Below are positions 1-7,057 of a DNA stretch of 10,521 bases, piece by piece (position 1 is the first letter of the stretch; every line of letters starts with the position of its first letter). The stretch comes from VRUE01 sp036406595 (GTDB taxonomy: Bacteria > Actinomycetota > Thermoleophilia > Solirubrobacterales > 70-9). The position numbers and the translations under genes are program-made. The DNA is taken from positions 1 to 10,521 of the forward strand of contig DASXAR010000023.1 of NCBI GenBank assembly GCA_036406595.1. The letters are read 5' to 3'. The notes under the pieces are model-generated. The model was not told the DNA's origin. It was given only the letters and a program-made list of their open reading frames with translations, and searched no databases.

Positions 1-1
1 G

Positions 2-1954
2 CCCCACACCAACATCGGCGTCCTCGACCGCGAGGACCTGGCACGGCTGCGCGAGGTCACCGCCTCGCAGGGGCTGATGCTCGAGTCGATCTCCGAGCGG
101 CTGATGGAGACCGTCCACGCGGGCTCACCGACCAAGCACCCGGCTCGACGCCTGGAAACGATCGAAGCAGCCGGCGACCTTCGCATCCCCTTCACCAGCG
201 GCATCCTCGTCGGAATCGGCGAGACCCCTCAGGAGCGCATCGAATCTCTGGAAGCTCTGGCGCAGTCTCACCAGCGCCATGGCCATATCCAGGAGGTCAT
301 CCTCCAGAATTTCGTCCCGCACCCCCGCTATTACGCGGCTGAGGTCGCGGACATCGCCGACCGGGCCTCTCGCGCCAGGTGGAGCGAGAACGGGGACTCC
401 TCCGCCGGAATGTCCAAAAAAGCAATTCCGCCGGAGGAGTCCCCGCCTTCCCCACCGGAGAACGTCCCGATGCCCGACTGGGCAACCCCGGTCACAGTCG
501 ACGACATAAAGCTGCTGATCGCGGAAAGCCGGCGGCTGATGCCCGATGTGGGGGTGCAGGTGCCGCCCAACCTGAGCGACTGGTGGCCGGAGCTCGTGGA
601 AGCTGGTGCGACTGACCTCGGGGGGCTGTCGGCAAATGGAGATCACATCTCTCCCGAGGAGCCGTTCCCGAGCCCGCACCAGGTCCGCAAGGAGCTGGCG
701 CCGCGCGGCTACGCGCTGACCGAGCGGCTCTGCGCCTACCCGCAGTACCTGGATCCGGATTGGATGGAGCAGGGCGTCCTCGACGTGGTCAAGTTGAAGT
801 ACTGGAGCTTCATCCCAAGGCGCGGTTCGGGACGGCGGAGCGAGGAGGCGATCGAGCCCGGGCTCGCCGCGCGGGCGATCGCCAAGGGCCGCGAGGGGAC
901 CGAGTTGAGCGAGGACGAGCTGACCGCGCTCTTCGCCGAGACGCGGCCCGAGGTGATCGAGGAGATGCGCGCCGCCGCCGATGAGCTTCGCGCGGAGCTG
1001 GCCGGCGAGCGGGTCACCTTCGTCGTCAACCGGAACATCAACTTCACCAACATCTGCGTCGTCGGCTGCGCCTTCTGCGGCTTCGGCCAGGGACGGCGGT
1101 CCCCGGACGCCTACGAGGTCAGCGAGGAGGACTTCGCGGCGCGGGTCAGCGAGGCGGTGGAGTTCGGCGCGACCGAGATCTGCATGCAGGGCGGCATCCA
1201 TCCCGATCTGACCCTGGAGGCGTACGGCCGCTGGCTGCGCCTCGCCAAGGACCTCGCGCCGCAGCTTCACCTCCATGCCTACTCGCCGATGGAGATCCAC
1301 TACATGTGCGAGCGCTCGGGCAAGAGCCCCGACGAGGTCTTCGCCTACCTGAAGGAATGCGGCCTGGGCTCGACCCCGGGCACCGCGGCAGAGGTTCTGG
1401 ACGACGGCGTCCGGCAGCGGATCTCGCCCAACAAGCTGCCGGTCGAGCGCTGGGTCGAGATCATCGAGGCCTCCCACCGCTCCGGGCTTCGCTCGACGTC
1501 GACGGTGATGTTCGGCCACATCGAGGAGCCGCGCGAGCTGGCCCGCCACATGAGGGTTGTGCGCGCCGTTCAGGAGCGGACCGGCGGAATCACCGAGTTC
1601 GTGCCGCTCAGCTTCATCCCGTTCAACACGTTGCTGGGGCGGACGCACGGGATCGAGGAGATCTCCGCCGCAGAGAACCTCAAGCACACCGCGGCCTTCC
1701 GGCTGGCGCTCGGCCGGACGATCCGGAACCTGCAGGCAAGCTGGGTGAAGATGGGGCTCGAGGCCGCGACCGAGGCGCTGCGGTGGGGGGTCAACGACCT
1801 GGGCGGCACCCTGATGGAGGAGAACATCTCACGCATGGCGGGCTCGCAGCACGGTGTCCGACTCGAGCCCGAGCAGCTGATCGCGGCCGCCCGCGCCGGC
1901 GGACGGACCCCTGCCCAGCGCACTACGCTCTACGAGATTCTGGAGACTTACTAA
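2..1954 (+). CDS. fbiC: FbiC, fused CofG-CofH F0 (7,8-didemethyl-8-hydroxy-5-deazariboflavin) synthase, 5' partial
   Basis: Makes the deazaflavin chromophore F0 of coenzyme F420 from a ribityl-diaminouracil and tyrosine, using two radical-SAM halves in one cytoplasmic protein. The reading frame is open from base 2, starting PHTNIGVLDREDL, so the real start and the CofG cysteine motif lie upstream. 650 residues are visible; mycobacterial FbiC is about 850, so roughly 200 are missing. CofG remnants include QNFVPHPRYY, QVPPNLSDWWPEL and LGGLSANGDHISPE, ending near YWSFIPRRGSGR. The CofH half begins around visible residue 250. Its radical-SAM cluster C-x3-C-x2-C is C352, C356, C359, followed by CMQGGIHPDL and a full C-terminus. 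Visible residues 129-152 are a Pro/Ser/Glu-rich in-frame insertion encoded by an inverted repeat (separate entry). The family call is very secure. The remaining F420 genes lie at 4034-7038 on the other strand. Confidence 0.96.
   Translation, partial: PHTNIGVLDREDLARLREVTASQGLMLESISERLMETVHAGSPTKHPARRLETIEAAGDLRIPFTSGILVGIGETPQERIESLEALAQSHQRHGHIQEVILQNFVPHPRYYAAEVADIADRASRARWSENGDSSAGMSKKAIPPEESPPSPPENVPMPDWATPVTVDDIKLLIAESRRLMPDVGVQVPPNLSDWWPELVEAGATDLGGLSANGDHISPEEPFPSPHQVRKELAPRGYALTERLCAYPQYLDPDWMEQGVLDVVKLKYWSFIPRRGSGRRSEEAIEPGLAARAIAKGREGTELSEDELTALFAETRPEVIEEMRAAADELRAELAGERVTFVVNRNINFTNICVVGCAFCGFGQGRRSPDAYEVSEEDFAARVSEAVEFGATEICMQGGIHPDLTLEAYGRWLRLAKDLAPQLHLHAYSPMEIHYMCERSGKSPDEVFAYLKECGLGSTPGTAAEVLDDGVRQRISPNKLPVERWVEIIEASHRSGLRSTSTVMFGHIEEPRELARHMRVVRAVQERTGGITEFVPLSFIPFNTLLGRTHGIEEISAAENLKHTAAFRLALGRTIRNLQASWVKMGLEAATEALRWGVNDLGGTLMEENISRMAGSQHGVRLEPEQLIAAARAGGRTPAQRTTLYEILETY
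391..445. repeat. 21-bp imperfect inverted repeat (palindromic element) inside fbiC
   Basis: Arms 391-411 and 425-445 are reverse complements at 20 of 21 positions; the single mismatch is C405 against C431. The 13-base loop (412-424) contains a run of six A, striking in such GC-rich DNA. The arm begins cggggactcc. A 7-base direct repeat, gagaacg, lies at 386-392 and 458-464, exactly 72 bases (24 codons) apart. Removing one repeat unit would join SEN directly to VPMPDW, as expected for an uninterrupted FbiC. That it is an inserted mobile or REP-like element is inference; the inverted repeat itself is read directly from the sequence. Confidence 0.85.
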
Positions 1955-1980
1955 AAACTTCTTGAAGAGCTACCAAAAAG

Positions 1981-3021
1981 TTGTATGTTTCCGCAATCGC
2001 TGCACGTTCTTCAGGGGGTGGGTTCCCAGGGCTGGCGGTCGGATCCCTGATCGCGCTTGCCGTGCTGCTCGGTGGGGCGGCGCTGCTGATCGCGCGCCCG
2101 TGGGAACGGGACTCGCTGGCGCCCGACCTGACGACCGGGGCCTCCACCGGCGTCGCCATCGGCGACTCGGTCGCCGTCGCGGGCGCCGGGGGGCCGTCGA
2201 TCGCGGCGGCCCGGATCGCGCCCGCGCCTCCCGCATACGTGCTCTCCGGCAAGCCGGTCGCGCTGGCCGGCTCCACCGAGGCGATCGGCGTCTCCTCGAA
2301 CCGTCCCGTCGCAGTCGCGCCGTCGCAGCCGACGCCCCATGCGCCCGACACCGGTGGAGCCAGCGAACCGCTGCCTCCGACCCCTCCCGCCGTCTCGCAG
2401 CCGGCGCAATCCGGGCCGATCGTCGTCGCCGAACTCGAAGGCGGGCCGCGCGGATCCGGTGGCGGCAACGGCGGCCCGAGGACCTCAGGAGGGGTCGTGC
2501 ACGGCGGGATCAGGAACGGGGCTGGCCCCTTCTCCCTGGTCGAGGGCCACGAGTACGTCCTCGCCGTTTCCTTCGAGATCGAGGAATCGGCGTTCGAGCA
2601 AATCGGGACCGAAAACATGCTGCTGCGGGTCCTCAGCGACGGGGCCGAGGGCCCGAGCCTCGGGCTGCAGCTCTGGGAATTCCCCAGCACCGAGTGGTAT
2701 GCGGGTGAAGTCACCCGTGGCCTCTGGTCAAGCGGCCCGGCGATGGGCGGCGACCGCCTCCTCGCGCCGGTAGCTGCCGACGCCTGGCACGAACTGGTCG
2801 TTCATCTGAAGGCATCCAGCGAAGCGAGCGGCTTCTACGAGATCTTCCTCGACGGCGTCCCGATCGACGCCCGCGCCGGGGTCAGCCTGATCGACCCGGA
2901 AAGCTCCTCTACCCAGCTCGAGGCGGGCCTCTTCCGCGAAGGCAAGCGCGTCGTGGGGACTTCAGAGGCGCGATTCGGCGCGGCGAAGCTGACCGAGACA
3001 TCGGAGCCGGACCTGCCCTGA
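1981..3021 (+). CDS. Membrane-anchored protein with C-terminal LamG/concanavalin-like (heparin-lyase-like) domain
   Basis: Predicted 346-residue protein of unknown function. A short N-terminus is followed by one hydrophobic segment at about residues 17-38 (GLAVGSLIALAVLLGGAALL), then ARPWER, fitting a signal-anchor or uncleaved signal. Residues 41-175 are a low-complexity Ala/Pro/Gly/Ser linker. Residues 175-335 look like a jelly-roll fold: the stretch AWHELVVHLKASSEASGFYE followed by IFLDG resembles the W-H-x4-H-x-K and F-x-E-x-x-x-D-G strands of the heparin lyase I/polysaccharide lyase family, and EAGLFREG resembles its K-x-G-x-Y-R strand. I cannot identify catalytic residues, so it may only bind sugar. 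The TTG start is the only in-frame choice that keeps the whole hydrophobic segment; an in-frame GTG at 2062 would cut it, and no good ribosome site is visible. The gene ends 4 bases before the dehydrogenase, suggesting co-transcription. Confidence 0.7.
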   Translation: MYVSAIAARSSGGGFPGLAVGSLIALAVLLGGAALLIARPWERDSLAPDLTTGASTGVAIGDSVAVAGAGGPSIAAARIAPAPPAYVLSGKPVALAGSTEAIGVSSNRPVAVAPSQPTPHAPDTGGASEPLPPTPPAVSQPAQSGPIVVAELEGGPRGSGGGNGGPRTSGGVVHGGIRNGAGPFSLVEGHEYVLAVSFEIEESAFEQIGTENMLLRVLSDGAEGPSLGLQLWEFPSTEWYAGEVTRGLWSSGPAMGGDRLLAPVAADAWHELVVHLKASSEASGFYEIFLDGVPIDARAGVSLIDPESSSTQLEAGLFREGKRVVGTSEARFGAAKLTETSEPDLP

Positions 3022-3025
3022 GTCG

Positions 3026-4012
3026 ATGCGGGCGATGGTCCTCGACCGCCCGCGGGAGCCGTTGCGGCTCGCTGAGCTTCCCGAGCCCGAGCCCGCTCCC
3101 GGCCAGCTTCTCCTCGACGTTTCAGCCTGCGGCGTCTGCCGAACCGACCTCCACATCGTCGACGGCGAGCTGAGCGAGCCGAAGCTGCCCCTCGTCCTCG
3201 GCCACCAGATCGTCGCGACGGTCGCGGGGGCGGGGGAGGGGACGACGAGGTTCTCCGAGGGTGAGCGGGTCGGGGTGCCCTGGCTGGGGTGGACCTGCGG
3301 CGAGTGCCGCTACTGCCGCGGCGGCCGCGAGAACCTCTGCGACAGGGCTCGCTTCACGGGGTATGACGTCGACGGCGGCTATGCCGAGTGGGCGGTGGCG
3401 GACGAGCGCTTCTGCTTCCCGATCCCCGATGGCTACGCCGACGAGCAGGCGGCACCGTTGCTCTGCGCCGGCCTGATCGGTTACCGGGCGATGCGTCTGG
3501 TCGGCGAAGCGGATCGGATCGGCCTCTACGGCTTCGGGGCCTCCGCCCACATCCTCTGCCAGCTCGCCGTCCACGAAGGGCGACGCGTCTTCGTGTTCAC
3601 CCGCGACGGCGACGAGGAGGGGAAGGAATTCGCGCGGAGCCTCGGTGCCGAATGGGCCGGCGGCTCCTCGGAAGAGCCGCCCGAGCCACTGGACGGGGCG
3701 ATCGTCTTCGCGCCGGTCGGCCCGCTGATGACCGAGGCGCTGCGGGTCAGCGCGAAGGGAGCACGGATCATCAGCGCCGGGATCCACATGAGCGACATCC
3801 CCTCCTTTCCGTACCAGTGGCTCTGGGGGGAGCGGGTGCTCGGATCGGTCGCAAACCTGACCCGGCTCGACGGAGAGGAATTCCTGGCCCTGGCGCCCGA
3901 GGTCCCGGTGCGCACCGAGGTCGAGCTATTCGAGCTCGAGGAGGCAGACGCAGCGCTCGAGTCGATTCGCAGCGGCAGTCTCCGCGGCGCAGCGGTCCTG
4001 CGAATCGCCTGA
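3026..4012 (+). CDS. Zinc-dependent alcohol dehydrogenase family protein (MDR superfamily)
   Basis: A 328-residue medium-chain dehydrogenase, expected to oxidise alcohols or reduce aldehydes with NAD(P). Catalytic-zinc residues visible are C38 (in CGVCRTDLH), H60 (LGHQ) and C147 (LLCAG). The structural-zinc cysteines are C91, C94, C97 and C105 (CGECRYCRGGRENLC). The Rossmann loop is GLYGFGASAH, residues 166-175. Glutamine replaces the usual glutamate of the GHE motif; I recall GHQ as typical of the bacterial AdhA-like subgroup, so it need not mean loss of activity. The ATG start gives MRAMVLDRP, the usual beginning of this subgroup. It lies 4 bases after the preceding gene, without a clear Shine-Dalgarno site, so translation is probably coupled. 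The substrate cannot be told. It sits between fbiC and the F420 operon but has the zinc-enzyme fold, not that of F420-dependent alcohol dehydrogenases. Confidence 0.9.
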   Translation: MRAMVLDRPREPLRLAELPEPEPAPGQLLLDVSACGVCRTDLHIVDGELSEPKLPLVLGHQIVATVAGAGEGTTRFSEGERVGVPWLGWTCGECRYCRGGRENLCDRARFTGYDVDGGYAEWAVADERFCFPIPDGYADEQAAPLLCAGLIGYRAMRLVGEADRIGLYGFGASAHILCQLAVHEGRRVFVFTRDGDEEGKEFARSLGAEWAGGSSEEPPEPLDGAIVFAPVGPLMTEALRVSAKGARIISAGIHMSDIPSFPYQWLWGERVLGSVANLTRLDGEEFLALAPEVPVRTEVELFELEEADAALESIRSGSLRGAAVLRIA

Positions 4013-4014
4013 TG

Positions 4015-4031
4015 GCCGACGGCCCGTCGGC
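4015..4031. terminator. Short GC hairpin between convergent genes, possible bidirectional terminator
   Basis: GCCGAC (4015-4020) pairs perfectly with GTCGGC (4026-4031) around a 5-base loop. It fills the 21-base gap between the stop codons of the dehydrogenase (+) and cofE (-). There is no T-run on either side, so this is not a classical intrinsic terminator. The role is inferred from position. Confidence 0.35.
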
Positions 4032-4033
4032 GG

Positions 4034-4771
4034 CTAGCGGAAGAGGTCCTCGCCGGCGGGCCGGCGGAGGGCGGCCGCGCCAGGACCGTCGTCCTCTGTC
4101 ACGAACCTCTCGAGTCCGCGGATGATCGCGGCCGGCTGCCGGCTCGCCTTGTCGCGGACCAGGTCGGCCGCAGCCGCCGCCTCGTCTGCGATTGCGATCG
4201 CCGTCGCCTTCAGCGGCCGGCCGGCGGCATCGGCGCGGCCGCGCCAGTCGTCGAGGGGCGTCAGTCCCGCGCAGCCGATTGCCACCTCGGCCTGCCCGAG
4301 CCTCCAGGCCCGCCCGAAGCTGTCGGCGACGATTGCCGCAACGCCGGCTCCGCTCGCCTCTCGGGCATCGGCGCGTATCCGGCGCGCCGAGGCATCCGGG
4401 TCCTCGGGCAGCAGCGAGACCACGCCCTCCTCCGGCAGGTTGGAGGAGTCGATCCCGGCGTTCGCGCAAACCAGCCCCTGGTGGGTCTCGACGATGAGCA
4501 CGTCGCGCTCCGCCCGCAGCACCTCCCTGCTCTCCTCGAGGATCAGCTCGACCAGCGCCGGCTCCTTGCCGAGCACGGCCGCGAGCCGACGAGCCTCGCT
4601 GCCGGGAAGCACCGAGGCGAGGCTGCGGACCCGTCCCTCGACCTTCGAGACCGCCTTCTGGGAAACGACGAGCACGTCTCCGTCCTCGAGCTCCACGCGC
4701 GCGGCGATCTCGGCGCCGACGCTCATTCCTTCGGCGAACTCCGGCAGGCCGTCGACCGGGAGAATCCTCAT
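4034..4771 (-). CDS. cofE: CofE, coenzyme F420-0:L-glutamate ligase, stand-alone form
   Basis: Adds L-glutamate units to F420-0 with GTP, forming the gamma-glutamyl tail of F420. The 245 residues match the length of a single-domain CofE. Conserved blocks are VSQKAVSKVEGR (36-47), VCANAGIDSSN (101-111), ADSFGRAWRLGQ (149-160) and LDDWRGRAD (173-181), which correspond to the family's nucleotide, metal and substrate segments. The ATG start overlaps the cofC stop by 4 bases (ATGA), so the gene is translationally coupled and last in the minus-strand operon. Unlike mycobacterial FbiB, there is no C-terminal FMN-binding nitroreductase-like domain: the protein stops soon after the CofE fold and the next gene is convergent. 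The reductase that saturates dehydro-F420-0 must therefore be elsewhere, if it is used at all. Confidence 0.94.
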   Translation of the reverse strand: MRILPVDGLPEFAEGMSVGAEIAARVELEDGDVLVVSQKAVSKVEGRVRSLASVLPGSEARRLAAVLGKEPALVELILEESREVLRAERDVLIVETHQGLVCANAGIDSSNLPEEGVVSLLPEDPDASARRIRADAREASGAGVAAIVADSFGRAWRLGQAEVAIGCAGLTPLDDWRGRADAAGRPLKATAIAIADEAAAAADLVRDKASRQPAAIIRGLERFVTEDDGPGAAALRRPAGEDLFR

Positions 4772-5409
4772 AGCCCGAGCGCCCTGGCTGTTCTCTGCCC
4801 CCGCCCAGCCGACCTCTCCAGCTCGAGGGTGAGCGCGACGACGTCGGCCGGAGTATCGAGGTCGATGGCCAGCGAGGCGAGCCCTTCGACCGCGAACGGC
4901 ACTCCGGCCTCCCGGGCAGCTGTGACATGCCGTGCCCGGCTTCCCTCACCGAATGAGGGCTCGATGACGTCCGGCGGCGAGAGCAGTAGCGCGTTGGTGC
5001 CGGTTCCATGGCGGTCGGGGACGATCGCGACGTAGGGGAAGGGCACCCCGGTCAACAGCCGGTCGACCTCGCGGGGCTCGAGCATTGGGCAGTCGCCGGG
5101 AAGCAGCACCACCCGGGTCGCGCCCTGCTCGCGAGCCCGGCCGATCCCCGCCAGCGCCGCCTCCGAGTGCCCGCCCGCCTCGGGCTCCGGCACGATCTCG
5201 GCGCCGGCGGCGCCGGCCATCTCGACCGCGCGCGGCTCGTTGCTGACCACGATCGTCCGCTCCACCGTGCGCGCCTCGCCGATCGCCTCGAGCACGTCCT
5301 CCAGCATCGCTTCGATCAGAACGCGACGGCGTGCGGCCTCGATGCCCGTGGCGAGGCGCTGCTTCGCGAGGTCGAAGCGCTTCACGGGTAGGACTGCGAT
5401 GCCGCTCAA
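4768..5409 (-). CDS. cofC: CofC/FbiD, phospho-acid guanylyltransferase of F420 synthesis
   Basis: Couples GTP to 2-phospho-L-lactate or, in actinobacterial FbiD, phosphoenolpyruvate; the product is passed to CofD. The 213 residues show the MobA-like nucleotidyltransferase pattern: PVKRFDLAKQRL (8-19), LLPGDCPML (102-110, metal-binding acidic loop), RHGTGTNALLL (133-143), FGEGSRARH (153-161) and DLDTPADV (183-190). The sequence alone does not tell me which phospho-acid is used. The TTG start at 5409-5407 is chosen because it keeps the whole first strand and overlaps the cofD stop by 4 bases (TTGA). The next in-frame GTG would remove part of the conserved PVKR motif. The stop overlaps the cofE start by 4 bases. 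Assignment is firm from motifs and from its place between cofD and cofE. Confidence 0.92.
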   Translation of the reverse strand: MSGIAVLPVKRFDLAKQRLATGIEAARRRVLIEAMLEDVLEAIGEARTVERTIVVSNEPRAVEMAGAAGAEIVPEPEAGGHSEAALAGIGRAREQGATRVVLLPGDCPMLEPREVDRLLTGVPFPYVAIVPDRHGTGTNALLLSPPDVIEPSFGEGSRARHVTAAREAGVPFAVEGLASLAIDLDTPADVVALTLELERSAGRGQRTARALGL

Positions 5410-6332
5410 GCCGGTCTCAGGCTAGCGAGGTAGTCCAACACGATCCGCGCCACTCTCGCCCGACCTGCAGCGCCCTCCATCAGGGTCGGCGCTGCGTGGA
5501 CAGGGACCGTCGCGGGAGGGGGGTCCGGGTCGCCCTCATCGACGACCATGGCGTCGATGAGGCCCTCGTAGAGTGAGGCGACCCCCGCAGCGTTCGACGG
5601 TCTGCCGAGGGCTGCCATGAACCGCTCGGTCGGGCCCTTGACGACCTCGCCGGCGACGAAGGGACTGACCGCGACCACGGGCGCGCGGGCGCCCGCGATC
5701 GCCTCGCGCATGCCGGGAACGGCAAGGATCGGGCCGATGCTGATCACCGGGTTGGAGGGGCCGATCACGATCGCCTCGGCCTCTCGCAGGGCGGCGAGGA
5801 CCTCCGCGGTGGGCTCCGCCTCGGCGATTCCCTCGAGCTCGACCCCCAGCACCTCGGGCAGACCGCCGTCGAGGATCAGGTACTCCTGGAGCCCGCGTCG
5901 ACCGACCGCGGTCTGGACGGCGGTCCTCACCGGCGAGTCGCTCATCGGAAGGACGGCGGCGGCGACGCCGAGAGCGCGCGTGATCTGTGCTTGCGCATCG
6001 GTCTGCCGGCCCCCCGCGTCGAGGAACTCGCGCCGGTAGAGACACGCCGCCAGGTCGCGGTCGGACAGCCGGAACCAGTCGGGAGCCCCCAGCTTCGCGA
6101 GCCGCTCGAAGACGGCGAAGGAGTCCTCCTGCAGACCCCAGCCGCGCTCCGCGTCGATTTCTCCGCTGAGCCAGTAGGTGACGAGATCCGGGTCGGGGGA
6201 GACGTGTACGCCGAGGACCTCGACGTCATCGGCCGTGTTGACGATCACCGAGAGGTCTGCGCCGATCTCCTCCTGCATGCCCGCCGCCAGTTTGGCGCCG
6301 CCGGTGCCGCCGGCCAGCAGGGCGACCCTCAC
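5406..6332 (-). CDS. cofD: CofD/FbiA, 2-phospho-L-lactate (or PEP) transferase to F0
   Basis: Transfers the phospho-acid from its GDP-activated form to F0, giving F420-0 or dehydro-F420-0. The 308 residues show the family hallmarks: LLAGGTGGAK (5-14), NTADDVEVLG (32-41; NTGDD in many homologues), LSDRDLA (89-95), MSDSPVRT (130-137) and GPSNPVISIGPIL (191-203). I place the start at GTG 6332-6330 because it gives MRVALLAGGTGG, the normal beginning of CofD. The frame remains open further upstream, but that stretch overlaps the preceding gene and shows no CofD similarity. A GAGG lies 4 bases before the GTG. The gene follows the oxidoreductase stop by 13 bases and overlaps cofC by 4, so one operon is likely. 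Confidence 0.95.
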   Translation of the reverse strand: MRVALLAGGTGGAKLAAGMQEEIGADLSVIVNTADDVEVLGVHVSPDPDLVTYWLSGEIDAERGWGLQEDSFAVFERLAKLGAPDWFRLSDRDLAACLYRREFLDAGGRQTDAQAQITRALGVAAAVLPMSDSPVRTAVQTAVGRRGLQEYLILDGGLPEVLGVELEGIAEAEPTAEVLAALREAEAIVIGPSNPVISIGPILAVPGMREAIAGARAPVVAVSPFVAGEVVKGPTERFMAALGRPSNAAGVASLYEGLIDAMVVDEGDPDPPPATVPVHAAPTLMEGAAGRARVARIVLDYLASLRPA

Positions 6333-6345
6333 GACGCCTCGACAA

Positions 6346-7038
6346 TCACTGCCAGTGGTCGTCGTCGGGGATGCCGGTGAGGCGGATCCCGGCGTGCGTC
6401 TTGTAGCGGGCGTTGACCGAGATGAGGAAAGGCGTGAGCTGCTCGACGATGCGTGCCATCTCGAGCGGCCCGGCATTGACCGGGCGCAGCCCGGGAATCG
6501 CCTCGATCAGGCGTGCGACCCGCGCCTTGTCGTTCTTGCGATCGCCGCAGACGGGGATGTCCTCGTCGAGCTCGGCCGAGGGGTCGCCGAGCCGCGGCGC
6601 GCTGACGGTGTGCAGGGCGGCGACGACCGTGACGCCCTCCGGCACCATCTCCTGCGCCTGCTGCGCCGCCGATCCCTGCCAGACCCCGAGCGAGCGCGTC
6701 GCCTTTCCACTGACCGCGGCCGCCAGCGGCACGGTGCAGTCGACGAGGATCTGCCCGGGCCGCAGCGCTTCCCGCAGGTTGTTCAGGTTCTCCGACTGGG
6801 CGCGGAAGGGCACGGTGAGGAAGACGATCTCGGCACGTCCCGCCGCCTCCTGGTTCTGGAGCCCCTCGACCTCGGCGCCCGCCACCTCCTCGCGGAGCCT
6901 CCCGGCAGCCTCCTCTGCCCGTTCCGCCGAGCGTGAGCCGATCACGATCGGGATCCCGGCGCCGGCCCAGCGGCGGGCGAGGCCGGCGCCGAGGGCGCCG
7001 GTGCCGCCGATGATCGGAATCGGTTCGGAGCCCGTCAA
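6346..7038 (-). CDS. npdG: NADPH-dependent F420 reductase (F420:NADP oxidoreductase)
   Basis: Moves hydride between F420 and NADP, supplying reduced F420 to F420-dependent enzymes or regenerating NADPH. The 230-residue protein is all Rossmann-type: GGTGALG (11-17) binds the dinucleotide, SRSAER (35-40) after the second strand fits the 2'-phosphate of NADP, then LTVPF (74-78), AALHTVSA (140-147), VCGD (163-166) and the hallmark C-terminal RYKTHAGIRLTG (211-222). The TTG start at 7038-7036 is the only standard-type start just before the first strand; no Shine-Dalgarno lies at normal distance. A -10-like TAGACT (7053-7048) ends 9 bases before it, suggesting a leaderless or very short-leader transcript. 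It is the first gene of the operon npdG-cofD-cofC-cofE. Family assignment is secure; the TTG start is less so. Confidence 0.93.
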   Translation of the reverse strand: MTGSEPIPIIGGTGALGAGLARRWAGAGIPIVIGSRSAERAEEAAGRLREEVAGAEVEGLQNQEAAGRAEIVFLTVPFRAQSENLNNLREALRPGQILVDCTVPLAAAVSGKATRSLGVWQGSAAQQAQEMVPEGVTVVAALHTVSAPRLGDPSAELDEDIPVCGDRKNDKARVARLIEAIPGLRPVNAGPLEMARIVEQLTPFLISVNARYKTHAGIRLTGIPDDDHWQ

Positions 7039-7047
7039 GGTCGCGCC

Positions 7048-7053
7048 AGTCTA
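7048..7053 (-). promoter_or_regulatory. Candidate -10 box for the npdG-cofDCE operon
   Basis: TAGACT on the minus strand matches four of six TATAAT positions and lies 9 bases before the npdG start codon. The best-placed -35 region (about 7076-7071 on the minus strand) is poor. It overlaps the opposite -10 candidate by two bases. Low-confidence prediction based on position. Confidence 0.35.
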
Positions 7054-7057
7054 TGCT
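7052..7057 (+). promoter_or_regulatory. Candidate -10 box for the SDR-thioesterase-lyase operon
   Basis: TATGCT matches four of six TATAAT positions and ends 9 bases before the ATG at 7067. There is no Shine-Dalgarno sequence; the bases just before the ATG read aacctcca, the opposite of an SD. A leaderless mRNA is the simplest reading. No convincing -35 box is visible. Confidence 0.4.

Noticed and set aside
416..421. A6 run in fbiC as a programmed frameshift site.
   Set aside because: The codon phase does not fit the usual X-XXY-YYZ slippery pattern, and shifted frames give no recognisable protein. It is more simply the loop of the palindromic element.
125..1687. Long minus-strand open frame opposite fbiC (520 residues).
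   Set aside because: It is antisense to highly conserved FbiC motifs, is rich in Arg/Leu/His/Pro as expected from GC-rich antisense codons, and shows no recognisable domain.
1962..1989. Possible promoter TTGAAG-16-TATGTT after fbiC in a locally AT-rich stretch.
   Set aside because: It would start transcription downstream of the TTG at 1981, which is the only start keeping the whole membrane segment. The match is modest, so I did not list it.
4427..4448. Inverted repeat ctcctcc/ggaggag inside cofE, sharing its core with the fbiC palindrome.
   Set aside because: Only 7 bp, no insertion in the protein, and the encoded residues fit the normal CofE sequence; probably chance.
3771..5009. Long minus-strand frame (412 residues) spanning the end of the dehydrogenase, cofE and cofC.
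   Set aside because: Its product is an Arg/Gly-rich low-complexity sequence in another frame of recognisable cofC and cofE; it is a by-product of high GC.
6333..6476. Upstream extension of cofD to an earlier start.
   Set aside because: It would overlap the conserved C-terminus of npdG, and CofD proteins begin directly at the LLAGGTGG strand.
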